A stretch of DNA of 6,412 nucleotides from Candidatus Limnocylindrales bacterium (GCA_031292335.1 JARLHH010000266.1:1-6412), one strand, 5' to 3'; counted from the stretch's first letter, positions 1 through 6,107 are shown. The notes: generated by a model from the letters alone, not told the origin. A program made the numbers and translations.

Positions 1-1492
1 AGGCGATCACGATCTGCGGCAGCGGCGGGCGTCGCGATCCGGCCGCCCGTGGCGAGAGCGCGATCCCCGGCGGCACCACCGGCCGGATCGACTCGGCCTC
101 CTCGTCCGCGATCGGGACCGTGGCGGGCCGGCCCGCGCGCCAGCGCTCGATGGCGCGCGGGAGGCTCGCGCTCCGGCCGGGAGGCAGCATCGGCTCGCGC
201 CAGCCAAACGGGTCCTCCATGGCGGCTCCGCCGCCGATCGCCGCCCCGGGACCGGACTCCCAGGTCAGCTCGAGCGTCCGGCCCCGCGCGAGGCGCGCGG
301 ACCAGTCCCCGGCCGGCAGGTACGCGTCCGGCCACTCCGCCGGAAGCTCGCCCGCCGCGACGAGGTCGCGGCGGCGCTCCGCGGCCTGCTCCCACAGGAA
401 CTCCGCCGCCGAGGCCACGTCACCCGGCTCGTCCAGGACAAGCAGGGTCTCGGGTGCCAGGTGATCCAGCCCGGTCGCGGGGCATAGGATCGCGGCCCAG
501 ACCTCGGCCGCATCGCCCGCTTCCAGGGCGCGGGTCGTGGCGGCCCCAGGCGCTACCCCGGTGTCCACGCCCTCGAAGTGCGCGAGGTCGGCCGCAAGAC
601 GCTCGGGCAGGCGTAAGGCCAGGCCGCCGAGCCGCGCCCGGATCCCGGCCGGGCCCTCCGCCGGGAGCAGGAACTCGCTGGCGGGCAGGAGGTCGATGGC
701 CTCGGCCGGCCCGACCGTGCGCTGGTCCGTCGGGTCGAAGCGGCGCAGGCTGTCGATCTCGTCGCCGAAGAACTCGATGCGCACCGGAAGCTCGGCGCCG
801 GCGGCGAAGACGTCCACGAGGCCGCCGCGGCGGGCAAACTCGCCGCGGCCGGCCACCTCGTGGACCGGCTCGTAGCCCAGCCGGAGCAGGTCCGCGAGGA
901 GCGCGCCCTGCGTCTGCCGGTCTCCCCGCCGGACCGGGCGCGGCGCCTCGGGCAGGTCGTCCGGGCCGAGGGTCGGCTGCAGGAGCGCCTGCACGGAGGC
1001 GACGAGCACGCGGGCACGCCCGGCGCGCCACGCGGCCAGCGCGGCGACGCGCGCCGCGGACTCGTCGCGGACGAGCTCGCTGCGCTCGTAGGCCAGCGCC
1101 GTCCGTGGCTCCAGCACGGCCACCGCCGCGGGATCCCCGAGCCACGCCACCAGCTCGTCCGCGACCCGGTCGCCGATCTCCGCGTCACGGGCGATCCAGC
1201 AGACACGCTCACCGCCGGCGAGCGCCAGCGCCGCCGCGAGGAACGTCTTCGCGCCGTGGGGAACCGCGGTCACGGCGGCATGCCGGCCCCGCGGCCCGGG
1301 CGCGCTGCCGCCCGGCCCGAGCGCTCCGCTCAGCGTGCGGAATGGCGGAGTGGCGTGCAGCAGGGGCGGGAGGACCGCGAGGTCCGGGATGTGCCGCCGC
1401 GTGGCCGGATCGTCGACCGGCACGCGGTGACTGCCGGAGGCGTCGAGCCGGCCGCCCGCCGGGACCGGCTCGACGAGGCGGCCCCCGCTCAC
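1..1492 (-). CDS. mfd: Transcription-repair coupling factor Mfd, N-terminal part (3' end beyond window)
   Basis: Mfd is a cytoplasmic ATP-dependent translocase that removes RNA polymerase stalled at DNA lesions and recruits UvrA. Reading from a GTG at 1492 gives 497 uninterrupted codons to the left edge, against about 1,100-1,200 for the whole family, so only the N-terminal UvrB-like module and the following D3-type region are present. The helicase motifs lie outside. Recognisable blocks are a P-loop remnant (VPHGAKTFLAAALA, about residues 77-90), the TALAYERSEL segment (131-140), the LVASVQALLQ strand (163-172), GEFARRGGLVDVF (217-229) and RIEFFGDEIDSLRRFD (238-253), followed by PTDQRTVG, all typical of Mfd. 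The GTG overlaps the pth stop as GTGA and has no clear Shine-Dalgarno, which suggests translational coupling. This start gives roughly 35 residues before the usual Mfd N-terminus (IPDLAVLPPLLH), so a later start such as GTG at 1423 is possible. UvrB is less likely, because the order of blocks and the P-loop decay are those of Mfd. Confidence 0.93.
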   Translation of the reverse strand, partial: MSGGRLVEPVPAGGRLDASGSHRVPVDDPATRRHIPDLAVLPPLLHATPPFRTLSGALGPGGSAPGPRGRHAAVTAVPHGAKTFLAAALALAGGERVCWIARDAEIGDRVADELVAWLGDPAAVAVLEPRTALAYERSELVRDESAARVAALAAWRAGRARVLVASVQALLQPTLGPDDLPEAPRPVRRGDRQTQGALLADLLRLGYEPVHEVAGRGEFARRGGLVDVFAAGAELPVRIEFFGDEIDSLRRFDPTDQRTVGPAEAIDLLPASEFLLPAEGPAGIRARLGGLALRLPERLAADLAHFEGVDTGVAPGAATTRALEAGDAAEVWAAILCPATGLDHLAPETLLVLDEPGDVASAAEFLWEQAAERRRDLVAAGELPAEWPDAYLPAGDWSARLARGRTLELTWESGPGAAIGGGAAMEDPFGWREPMLPPGRSASLPRAIERWRAGRPATVPIADEEAESIRPVVPPGIALSPRAAGSRRPPLPQIVIA

Positions 1493-2184
1493 GAGCCGGG
1501 CTCGTCCGGGCGGTCCGGCCGGGTCCGCCGCCAGCCGGTCCGGGTCCGGCGCACGCCGTCGGCGCCGGGCGGTCCGTCCACGTCGCCGGGGGCAGCCGTC
1601 CGCGCTTCGTCCGGCGGGCGAAGCTGGAAGGCGTTGAAGCGGTTGGACGCCTTGCTCACGCCGTCGCGTGCCCACGCCTCGACGGCATCGGCCGCCGCGT
1701 CAAGCAGCTCGTCGAGGCGCTGCCGCTCGGCCGGCTGGAAGACCGACAGGACGTGGTCCACGGCATCGCGCCCGGGTTCGCCGATCCCGATCCGGAGCCG
1801 CGGAAACGCCTCGGTGGCGAGCTCCTCGATGATGGAGCGGAGGCCGTTGTGGCCGCCGTGGCTGCCACCCTCGCGGAAGCGGATCTTGCCGAAGGGCAGG
1901 CTGAAGTCGTCCGTCACCACGAGCAGGTCGTGGAGGGGCGCCCGTTCACGAGCGGCGAGCTTGCGCACCGCCAGGCCGGAGTCGTTCATGTACGTGAGCG
2001 GCTTGGCGAGCACGAGGTCCAGGCCGCGAAAGCGACCCTGGACGACGGCGCTTGCGTCGCGCGTTCTCCCGCGGCCGGCCCAGCCGGCCCGATCCGCCAG
2101 CCGGTCGACCACCATCCAGCCGACGTTGTGGCGAGTCTTCGCGTACTGCTCGCCCGGGTTCCCGAGCCCGACAACGACCTTCAC
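1489..2184 (-). CDS. pth: Peptidyl-tRNA hydrolase (bacterial Pth family)
   Basis: Pth cleaves the ester bond of peptidyl-tRNAs that drop off ribosomes, recycling tRNA in the cytoplasm. The 231-residue product opens with KVVVGLGNPGEQYAKTRHN. It carries the family's key residues, each one position earlier than in the E. coli enzyme: Asn9, catalytic His19, Asn67 in TYMNDSG, Asp92 in TDDFSLPFGK and Asn113 in GGHNGL. The GTG start at 2184 places these motifs at normal distances and is preceded closely by GGAGGA; the upstream ATG in this frame would add 204 unrelated residues. The catalytic core ends near residue 188 (NRFNAFQL). It is followed by a Pro/Arg/Gly-rich tail of about 43 residues that the roughly 190-residue family members lack. 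The gene lies 85 bases after ybeY, and its TGA overlaps the mfd GTG by 4 bases. B. subtilis also has pth (spoVC) close to mfd. Confidence 0.96.
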   Translation of the reverse strand: MKVVVGLGNPGEQYAKTRHNVGWMVVDRLADRAGWAGRGRTRDASAVVQGRFRGLDLVLAKPLTYMNDSGLAVRKLAARERAPLHDLLVVTDDFSLPFGKIRFREGGSHGGHNGLRSIIEELATEAFPRLRIGIGEPGRDAVDHVLSVFQPAERQRLDELLDAAADAVEAWARDGVSKASNRFNAFQLRPPDEARTAAPGDVDGPPGADGVRRTRTGWRRTRPDRPDEPGS

Positions 2185-2269
2185 GCTTCCTCCGCGGCCC
2201 ACGACGAACGGCCCGGATCCAGGCGGACCGGGCAACCGCGGGATCGTACCGCGCCGGGCTTCGGCCGGC
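2185..2269 (-). other. ybeY-pth spacer with a small hairpin
   Basis: This is the only sizeable gap in the distal part of the operon. Read on the minus strand, a 5-bp GCCGG/CCGGC stem with a 7-base loop (2253-2269) begins directly after the ybeY stop. It has no T tract, so it is not a convincing intrinsic terminator and may only protect or punctuate the message. A TACGAT at 2243-2248 resembles a -10 box, but no matching -35 box is seen at the expected distance, so I do not call a promoter. The pth Shine-Dalgarno GGAGGA lies at the left end of the gap. Confidence 0.3.
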
Positions 2270-2851
2270 TCATCCGGCCGCGAGGATGGCCCGCTCCAGC
2301 TCCCGCATGGCGAGCTCCTCGGCTGGCTCCGCGTGGTCCCAGCCACAGAGATGGAGCCCGCCGTGGACGACGAGCAGGCGCAGCTCGTCGGGCGGCGCCG
2401 ACCGGATATCGCCGGTCTGGCCGCCGTGGCCCTCGGCCGCCTGGCGGATGGCACGCTCGACCGAGACCACGATGTCGCCGAGGTGGAGCCTGGTCCCGGG
2501 CGGCAGGAGGAAGGCCGGACTGGTGACCCGGGAGCCGGGGCCGGCGCGCACCGCCGGTGCCCCCGGGTGGGCCGGATAGGCCTCCGGCGGCAGGAGCGGG
2601 AACGACAGGACATCGGTCGCGCCGGGCTTCCCGAGGAACGTCCGGTTGAGGCGGGCGAGCTCGCGGTCGTCGGCCAGGACGAGGCCGACGGTGGCCGGCT
2701 CCGGTGCGCCACCCGCCTCCAGTGCCGACCGGAGAAGCCGCGCCAAAGCGGACGCCGGAACGAGCCGTGGGACGCCGGCCCGGATCTCCAGGTCAACCCG
2801 GAACGGTGGCAGGTAGAGCCGGCGCCCGGTGCTTGCGGGGGAGGCGGTCAC
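2270..2851 (-). CDS. ybeY: Endoribonuclease YbeY (16S rRNA maturation factor)
   Basis: YbeY is a zinc-dependent single-strand endoribonuclease involved in 16S rRNA 3'-end processing and 70S ribosome quality control. The 193-residue product shows the signature metal site VHGGLHLCGWDH, with His163, His167 and His173 as ligands, and the conserved TDVLSFP block at 79-85. The usual LGDIV strand (124-128) lies between them. The GTG start at 2851 overlaps the pgpH TGA as GTGA and lacks its own clear Shine-Dalgarno, so translation is probably coupled to pgpH; the ATG at 3001 would put 50 unrelated residues in front. The protein is longer than the roughly 150-155 residues common in the family, because of a Pro/Ala-rich insertion at about 86-120 and another near 139-155. 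The residue aligned to E. coli Arg59 is Leu73 (FLGK instead of YRGK). B. subtilis keeps the same neighbour order (yqfF-yqfG). Confidence 0.96.
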   Translation of the reverse strand: MTASPASTGRRLYLPPFRVDLEIRAGVPRLVPASALARLLRSALEAGGAPEPATVGLVLADDRELARLNRTFLGKPGATDVLSFPLLPPEAYPAHPGAPAVRAGPGSRVTSPAFLLPPGTRLHLGDIVVSVERAIRQAAEGHGGQTGDIRSAPPDELRLLVVHGGLHLCGWDHAEPAEELAMRELERAILAAG

Positions 2852-5004
2852 GAATCGCGGCCGGCGGCAATCGATTCCCGCCGTGCCTCCAGCTCCACGA
2901 TCTTGTTCTGCGGGTAGGCGATGCGCTGGTGGTACATCCCGAGCAGCTGCGCCACGAATGCTTCCCGGAACTGCTCGATGTCGCGAAGGGTCAGCGGGCA
3001 CTCGTCGAACTGGCCGTCCTCGAGACGCTCGGACACGATCCGGCTCACCATCGCCCGGATCGTCGGCTCGTCATGGTTGGCCAGGGAGCGGACGGATGCC
3101 TCGACGCTGTCCGCGAGCATGAGGATGGCCGCCTCCTTCGACTGGGGCTTCGGGCCGTTGTGCCGGAAGCGGCGCTCCTCGAGCGCGTCGGCCGCCGCGA
3201 GGCCGGCGGCCGACCCGAGGCCCCCGAATGGCGCCGCCGCTTCCTCGCGCCCCTTCGCCCAGAAAAAGCTCATCCGGGTGGTCCCGTGGTGCTGCGGGAT
3301 GAACGCGATCAGCGGCTTGGGCAGCTTCGCCCGGTAGGCGAGATTGATGCCGTCCGCCACGTGGGCCTTGAGGAGCTGGGCGCTGGCCTCCGGCGACAGG
3401 CGGTCATGGATGTTCTCCCCGCCGGCCTGGTTCTCGATGAAGCCGGCAGGGTTCTCCAGCTTGCCGATGTCGTGGTAGTAGGAGGCAACCCGGGCGAGCA
3501 GGGGGTCCGCGGAGATCGCCTCGGCAGCCCGCTCCGCAAGGTTGCCGACCATGAGCGAGTGGTGGTACGTGCCGGGGGTCTCGAGCAGGAGGCGCCGGAG
3601 CAGCGGCTGCGACGGGTTGGCCAGCTCCAGCAGCTGGAAGACCGTCAGGATCCCGAACAGGTTGCCGACCGCCTGGAAGGTCCCGACGGTCGCGACCGCG
3701 GCGCCGGCGGCGGCAGCGGCGGATGCCCCGAAGAGCTGGAGCACGCCCGTGATGTCCCGCGTCCCGAGCAGCGAGAAGATCGACACCACGGCGACGTTGG
3801 CCGCGAAGATCGCGACGCCCGCCTGCAGGAAGACGGCCACCCGGTCACCTCGCCGCACCGCCAGGATTCCTGTCAGCGAGCCGACGAAGACGTACGTCGC
3901 GAGCTCGAGCGACAGGTCATTCGAGGCGCCCGCGATGATGGCGAGGAAGATCGACAGGACCGTCGCAGGCCCCGCCCCGAGCAGGATGGCGACGAGCATC
4001 CCGGCCCCGGCGCCGGGCACGAAGAACGGCAGGACCGAGCGGCCGGCGGTCAGCTTGTAGGCGAGGGCAGCGACCAGGAGCACGCATCCGAGGAGGGCGA
4101 GCGTCCGGGCCCGGTGCCAGACCTCCTGCCGGTAGCGCCAGAGCCAGGCCAGGTAGAGGATGACGATGAGCGAGGCGAGCAGGAACCAGCCGGCGATCCG
4201 CGCGATGTCGAGGCGCGCCTCGGTGAGACCGAACGCCTGGAGCGTCTCGATGTCCGCGGCCGTGACCACTGCCCCCGCGTCGACGAGGATCTGGCCCTTG
4301 GCGATCTGGACCTGGACCGGTGCGACCCCGTCGGCAGCGGCCTGGCGTGCCTCGGCGGTGAGCGTGGCGCTGTAGGTGGAGTTCGGCACGAGCAGCGGCG
4401 CCACGATCTCCGACGCGAGGGCGCGCTCCGCGTCGGTCAGAAGCGGCGAGAGGAGCCCGTCCACGTTCGCCCGGGCCGTCTCCATCTCGGAATCGCGCAG
4501 CTCGGAGCGCTGGAGCGTGCCGAGCACGCGGGTTGCCTCGGCCGCCACGAGCGACCACCGGGCAGCCGTCAACCCATCGAGCGTCGAGCGGGCCGCGGCG
4601 GAGATACCCGGAAGCGTCGCGTCGAGCGCCGCGGTGCGCTGCTCCGGCGTCAGCTGACCCGCGAACGCGGCGTCGATGGGAGCGAGGGCTGACGCCAGCG
4701 AATCGAGCTGGCGCTGGGCGAGCGACGACGCCGTGTCCGCCCGGAAGTCGTACTGGGGCTCCACCGCGTCGCTGGCCGCCTGGCGGGCGGCGGCGGTCTG
4801 GACGGCCGACTCGAACTGGATCGCCCGAGGTGCCTTGACCTGCTCCGGCGCGATGCTCCCCACCTGCAGGTTGTAGGCCTGCGGCAGATCGCCGATGGAG
4901 AGGATCGCGGTCAGGCCGCCGACCAGCAGGATCGTCGCGACCGCGTACCGGACGGCATCCCGCCGGGTGAAGCGCGTCACGCGGTCGAAGCGCCGGGAAA
5001 GCAT
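2848..5004 (-). CDS. pgpH: 7TM-HD membrane phosphodiesterase, c-di-AMP hydrolase PgpH/YqfF
   Basis: PgpH-type proteins hydrolyse the second messenger c-di-AMP to pApA at the cytoplasmic membrane. The 718-residue product has the full family architecture and about the usual length (B. subtilis YqfF is about 710). It has a short basic N-terminus, a first membrane helix at about 19-38 and an extracytoplasmic domain at about 40-265. A cluster of about seven helices follows (268-290, 300-318, 325-341, 345-362, 367-383, 388-415, 423-460), then a cytoplasmic HD domain. HD residues visible are His481/His482 in TYHHSLMVGNLAE, His511-Asp512 in YYHDIGK, His533-Asp534, His548, His572-His573 in QHHGTT and Asp632 in MLADSVEASVRSL; all metal-site positions appear intact. 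The family block GPKPQSKEAA is present. ATG at 5004 lies 4 bases after the yqeY stop, with GGGGG 8 bases upstream as a likely ribosome site inside yqeY. An upstream in-frame ATG at 5142 would overlap yqeY heavily and is rejected. c-di-AMP specificity is inferred from the family. Confidence 0.95.
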   Translation of the reverse strand: MLSRRFDRVTRFTRRDAVRYAVATILLVGGLTAILSIGDLPQAYNLQVGSIAPEQVKAPRAIQFESAVQTAAARQAASDAVEPQYDFRADTASSLAQRQLDSLASALAPIDAAFAGQLTPEQRTAALDATLPGISAAARSTLDGLTAARWSLVAAEATRVLGTLQRSELRDSEMETARANVDGLLSPLLTDAERALASEIVAPLLVPNSTYSATLTAEARQAAADGVAPVQVQIAKGQILVDAGAVVTAADIETLQAFGLTEARLDIARIAGWFLLASLIVILYLAWLWRYRQEVWHRARTLALLGCVLLVAALAYKLTAGRSVLPFFVPGAGAGMLVAILLGAGPATVLSIFLAIIAGASNDLSLELATYVFVGSLTGILAVRRGDRVAVFLQAGVAIFAANVAVVSIFSLLGTRDITGVLQLFGASAAAAAGAAVATVGTFQAVGNLFGILTVFQLLELANPSQPLLRRLLLETPGTYHHSLMVGNLAERAAEAISADPLLARVASYYHDIGKLENPAGFIENQAGGENIHDRLSPEASAQLLKAHVADGINLAYRAKLPKPLIAFIPQHHGTTRMSFFWAKGREEAAAPFGGLGSAAGLAAADALEERRFRHNGPKPQSKEAAILMLADSVEASVRSLANHDEPTIRAMVSRIVSERLEDGQFDECPLTLRDIEQFREAFVAQLLGMYHQRIAYPQNKIVELEARRESIAAGRDS

Positions 5005-5008
5005 GGGA

Positions 5009-5530
5009 TCAGCCCCCGGGCCCGCCGCCGGACGATCCGGCGCCACCCCCGGTATGCGGAACGGCATCGTGCGTCGCGAGGTCCGCGCCGGCGAGCGCCT
5101 GGGCGACCAGTGCGCTGACCCGCTTGCCGTCTGCCCGGCCACGCGTGGGTGCCGCGAGAAGCCCCATCACCCGTCCCAGGTCGCGGGCCGACGTGGCTCC
5201 CGCGCGCTTGATGGCGTCGGCAACGAGGACGTGGAGCTCGTCGTCGCTGAGCGGCTGCGGGAGATACTCGGCCAGGATGCCAATCTCGGCCTCCTCCCGG
5301 GCAGCGAGGTCCTCGCGGCGGCCCGCCCGGTATGCCTCGACCGACTCGCGGCGCATCTTCACCTCGCGGACGAGGACGGCCAGCGCGGCGTCATCGGAGA
5401 GCTCGGCGTGGTCCCGCTTCTCCAACGCGTAGACGCTGTTCAACGCCATGCGGAGCGTGTCGCGGCGCAACACGTCGCCCGACCGCATGGCGGCCGTCAT
5501 GTCGTCGTGGAGGCGGTCTCGAAGGGACAC
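5009..5530 (-). CDS. yqeY: YqeY-family protein (GatB/YqeY domain)
   Basis: Small cytoplasmic protein related to the C-terminal tRNA-binding-like domain of the GatB amidotransferase subunit. Its own biochemical role is not settled, and an indirect link to aminoacyl-tRNA is inferred from that homology. The 173-residue product begins SLRDRLHDDMTAAMRSGD and contains RRDTLRMALNSVYALEKRD, the family hallmark VKMRRESVEAYRAGRREDL (57-75), EIGILAEYLPQPLSDDEL (82-99) and DLGRVMGLLAAPTRGRADGK (117-136). The GTG at 5530 is chosen because it begins at the normal N-terminus and has AGGAG 9 bases upstream; ATG at 5575 would add 15 residues and lacks a spaced ribosome site. Family members are about 148 residues. 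The excess here is a low-complexity Gly/Ser/Pro tail (about 158-173) whose DNA also carries the pgpH ribosome site. The partnership with rpsU upstream is widespread in bacteria. Confidence 0.95.
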   Translation of the reverse strand: MSLRDRLHDDMTAAMRSGDVLRRDTLRMALNSVYALEKRDHAELSDDAALAVLVREVKMRRESVEAYRAGRREDLAAREEAEIGILAEYLPQPLSDDELHVLVADAIKRAGATSARDLGRVMGLLAAPTRGRADGKRVSALVAQALAGADLATHDAVPHTGGGAGSSGGGPGG

Positions 5531-5545
5531 CGGCGGTGGCTCCTG
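5520..5545 (-). promoter_or_regulatory. Ribosome binding site deciding the yqeY GTG start
   Basis: On the minus strand AGGAG is followed by nine bases and then GTG at 5530. This spacing favours the GTG over the upstream in-frame ATG at 5575, and it gives a protein that starts where YqeY homologues normally start. Confidence 0.65.
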
Positions 5546-5622
5546 TCGCGTCGGGCGCCGGGCCGGCCATCCCACCGTGACGGGGTGACAGCGTGGCGCC
5601 GATTGGCGTTCGGGTCCTCCGG

Positions 5623-5639
5623 GGCCCGGAATGCGGGCC
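5623..5639 (-). repeat. GC hairpin 3 of the rpsU-yqeY spacer
   Basis: A perfect 6-bp inverted repeat (GGCCCG/CGGGCC) with a 5-base loop. It lies in the untranslated spacer about 90 bases before the yqeY start. No T run follows on the minus strand. In DNA this GC-rich a stem of this size can arise by chance. Confidence 0.35.
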
Positions 5640-5680
5640 GGGGAAGCGGGTGGAACCGGCGGTGGATGCGGGCAGGATTG

Positions 5681-5698
5681 CCGGCCACGCCTGGCCGG
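5681..5698 (-). terminator. GC hairpin 2 downstream of rpsU (possible attenuator or 3'-end stem)
   Basis: Read on the minus strand, CCGGCCA pairs perfectly with TGGCCGG around the tetraloop GGCG. It follows the first post-rpsU hairpin after 11 bases. The next bases are CAATCC rather than a T tract, so a classical intrinsic terminator is not supported. It could reduce read-through or mark an RNA processing end between the abundant rpsU message and the downstream genes. Confidence 0.35.
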
Positions 5699-5709
5699 AG
5701 CCTGTCTGC

Positions 5710-5727
5710 GCCGCCGGTCCCGGCGGC
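5710..5727 (-). terminator. GC hairpin 1 at the rpsU stop (possible 3'-end stem)
   Basis: A perfect 7-bp stem GCCGCCG/CGGCGGC with the tetraloop GGAC begins at the last base of the rpsU TAG. No T tract follows, so it would be a U-less terminator, a pause element or a stabilising 3' stem rather than a standard intrinsic terminator. Its placement exactly at the stop codon and the second similar hairpin just after it favour a role in uncoupling rpsU levels from the operon. Confidence 0.4.
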
Positions 5728-5909
5728 TAACCCTGCTGGCGGGCTGCCTTCTTGCGCTTTGCTTCCTTCCGCTTCCGCTTCACGCTGGGCTTCTCGTAGT
5801 GCTCGCGACGGCGAGCCTCGGCGAGAATTCCGGACTGCTGGATCTTCTTGTTGAAGCGGCGAAGCGCGCTCTCGAAGGTCTCGTTCTCACCAACGCGGAT
5901 TTCTGCCAA
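5727..5909 (-). CDS. rpsU: Small ribosomal subunit protein bS21
   Basis: bS21 is a small basic protein of the 30S platform next to the 3' end of 16S rRNA, and it helps initiation on mRNAs. The 60-residue product reads AEIRVGENETFESALRRFNK and then KIQQSGILAEARRREHYEKP, ending in a Lys/Arg-rich tail (about 43-57). It matches the bS21 pattern closely (compare GENExFxxALRRFKR and LAExRRREFYEKP in the family). The start is TTG at 5909: it gives the canonical N-terminus and lies 6 bases after a very long Shine-Dalgarno sequence, whereas the in-frame GTG at 5921 lies inside that sequence. The length is normal for short bS21 forms. It is the first gene of the run and probably has its own promoter at 6021-6050. 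Its presence argues against an actinobacterial host. Confidence 0.97.
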   Translation of the reverse strand: MAEIRVGENETFESALRRFNKKIQQSGILAEARRREHYEKPSVKRKRKEAKRKKAARQQG

Positions 5910-5915
5910 TGCCGG

Positions 5916-5928
5916 GATCACCTCCTCC
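5916..5928 (-). promoter_or_regulatory. Extended Shine-Dalgarno sequence of rpsU
   Basis: On the minus strand GGAGGAGGTGATCC stands just before the TTG start. GGAGGTGATCC is an uninterrupted complement of the universal 16S 3'-end sequence GGATCACCTCC, far longer than the usual 4-6 bases. With 6 bases between the ATC and TTG, it settles the start choice. bS21 sits beside the anti-Shine-Dalgarno in the ribosome, so the site may sense bS21 supply; that role is inferred. Confidence 0.85.
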
Positions 5929-5962
5929 GCCCTGGGATCGCCTGCCCCGCGGCGCCGCCGGG

Positions 5963-6002
5963 CGAGTCTCGGCGCACGCGTGTTCGGCGGCGCGCGTACT
6001 CG
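5963..6002 (-). repeat. Possible hairpin in the rpsU leader
   Basis: Within the presumed rpsU 5' leader, CGAGT (6002-5998) can pair with ACTCG (5967-5963). Directly inside it, ACGCG (5997-5993) can pair with CGCGT (5980-5976), leaving an 8-base bulge on the 3' side. It would fold between the promoter and the ribosome site. The pairing is seen in the sequence; any regulatory role is unproven. Confidence 0.3.
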
Positions 6003-6020
6003 CGGCCTCCGAGCCGTGGG

Positions 6021-6050
6021 AGTGTAGCCCGGGCGACGCGACGTTGGCAA
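6021..6050 (-). promoter_or_regulatory. Likely sigma70-type promoter of rpsU
   Basis: On the minus strand TTGCCA (6050-6045, five of six matches to TTGACA) is followed after 18 bases by TACACT (6026-6021, four of six matches to TATAAT). Transcription would start near 6014, giving a leader of about 105 bases before the rpsU TTG. It is the best-matching box pair I found in the 480 bases upstream of rpsU, and the orientation fits the operon. It could drive all six genes if read-through past the rpsU hairpins occurs. Confidence 0.5.
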
Positions 6051-6107
6051 ACCGCGGTGCCCGGCGGGTGTCGGCGGGCGCCCGGGCCGCCGGCTGCACG
6101 TGCACCT

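Noticed and set aside
7..207. Small minus-strand open frame starting at ATG 207
   Set aside because: It is a shadow frame; the Mfd frame is open here without interruption.
420..1212. Minus-strand open frames of 241 and 219 codons overlapping mfd
   Set aside because: They are in other frames than the Mfd reading, which contains continuous family motifs from 1492 to the left edge.
49..2526. Very long open frame on the plus strand (825 codons), with similar ones at 860-2917 and 2704-4692
   Set aside because: They lie opposite mfd, pth, ybeY and pgpH, which are strongly recognisable. Their translations are Arg/Pro/Ala-rich without any family motif, as expected for antisense frames in very GC-rich DNA.
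2852..3001. Upstream ATG start for ybeY at 3001
   Set aside because: It would add 50 residues read from inside pgpH in another frame; the GTGA overlap at 2848-2851 gives a normal N-terminus.
5005..5142. Upstream ATG start for pgpH at 5142
   Set aside because: It would add 46 residues translated from inside yqeY with no homology; ATG at 5004 has a ribosome site and begins just before the first membrane helix.
5681..5727. Classical Rho-independent terminator after rpsU
   Set aside because: The stems are good but no T tract follows either of them, so only a weaker hairpin call is made.
5919..5921. In-frame GTG at 5921 as rpsU start
   Set aside because: It lies inside the Shine-Dalgarno sequence and would add four residues not seen in bS21; TTG at 5909 is correctly spaced.
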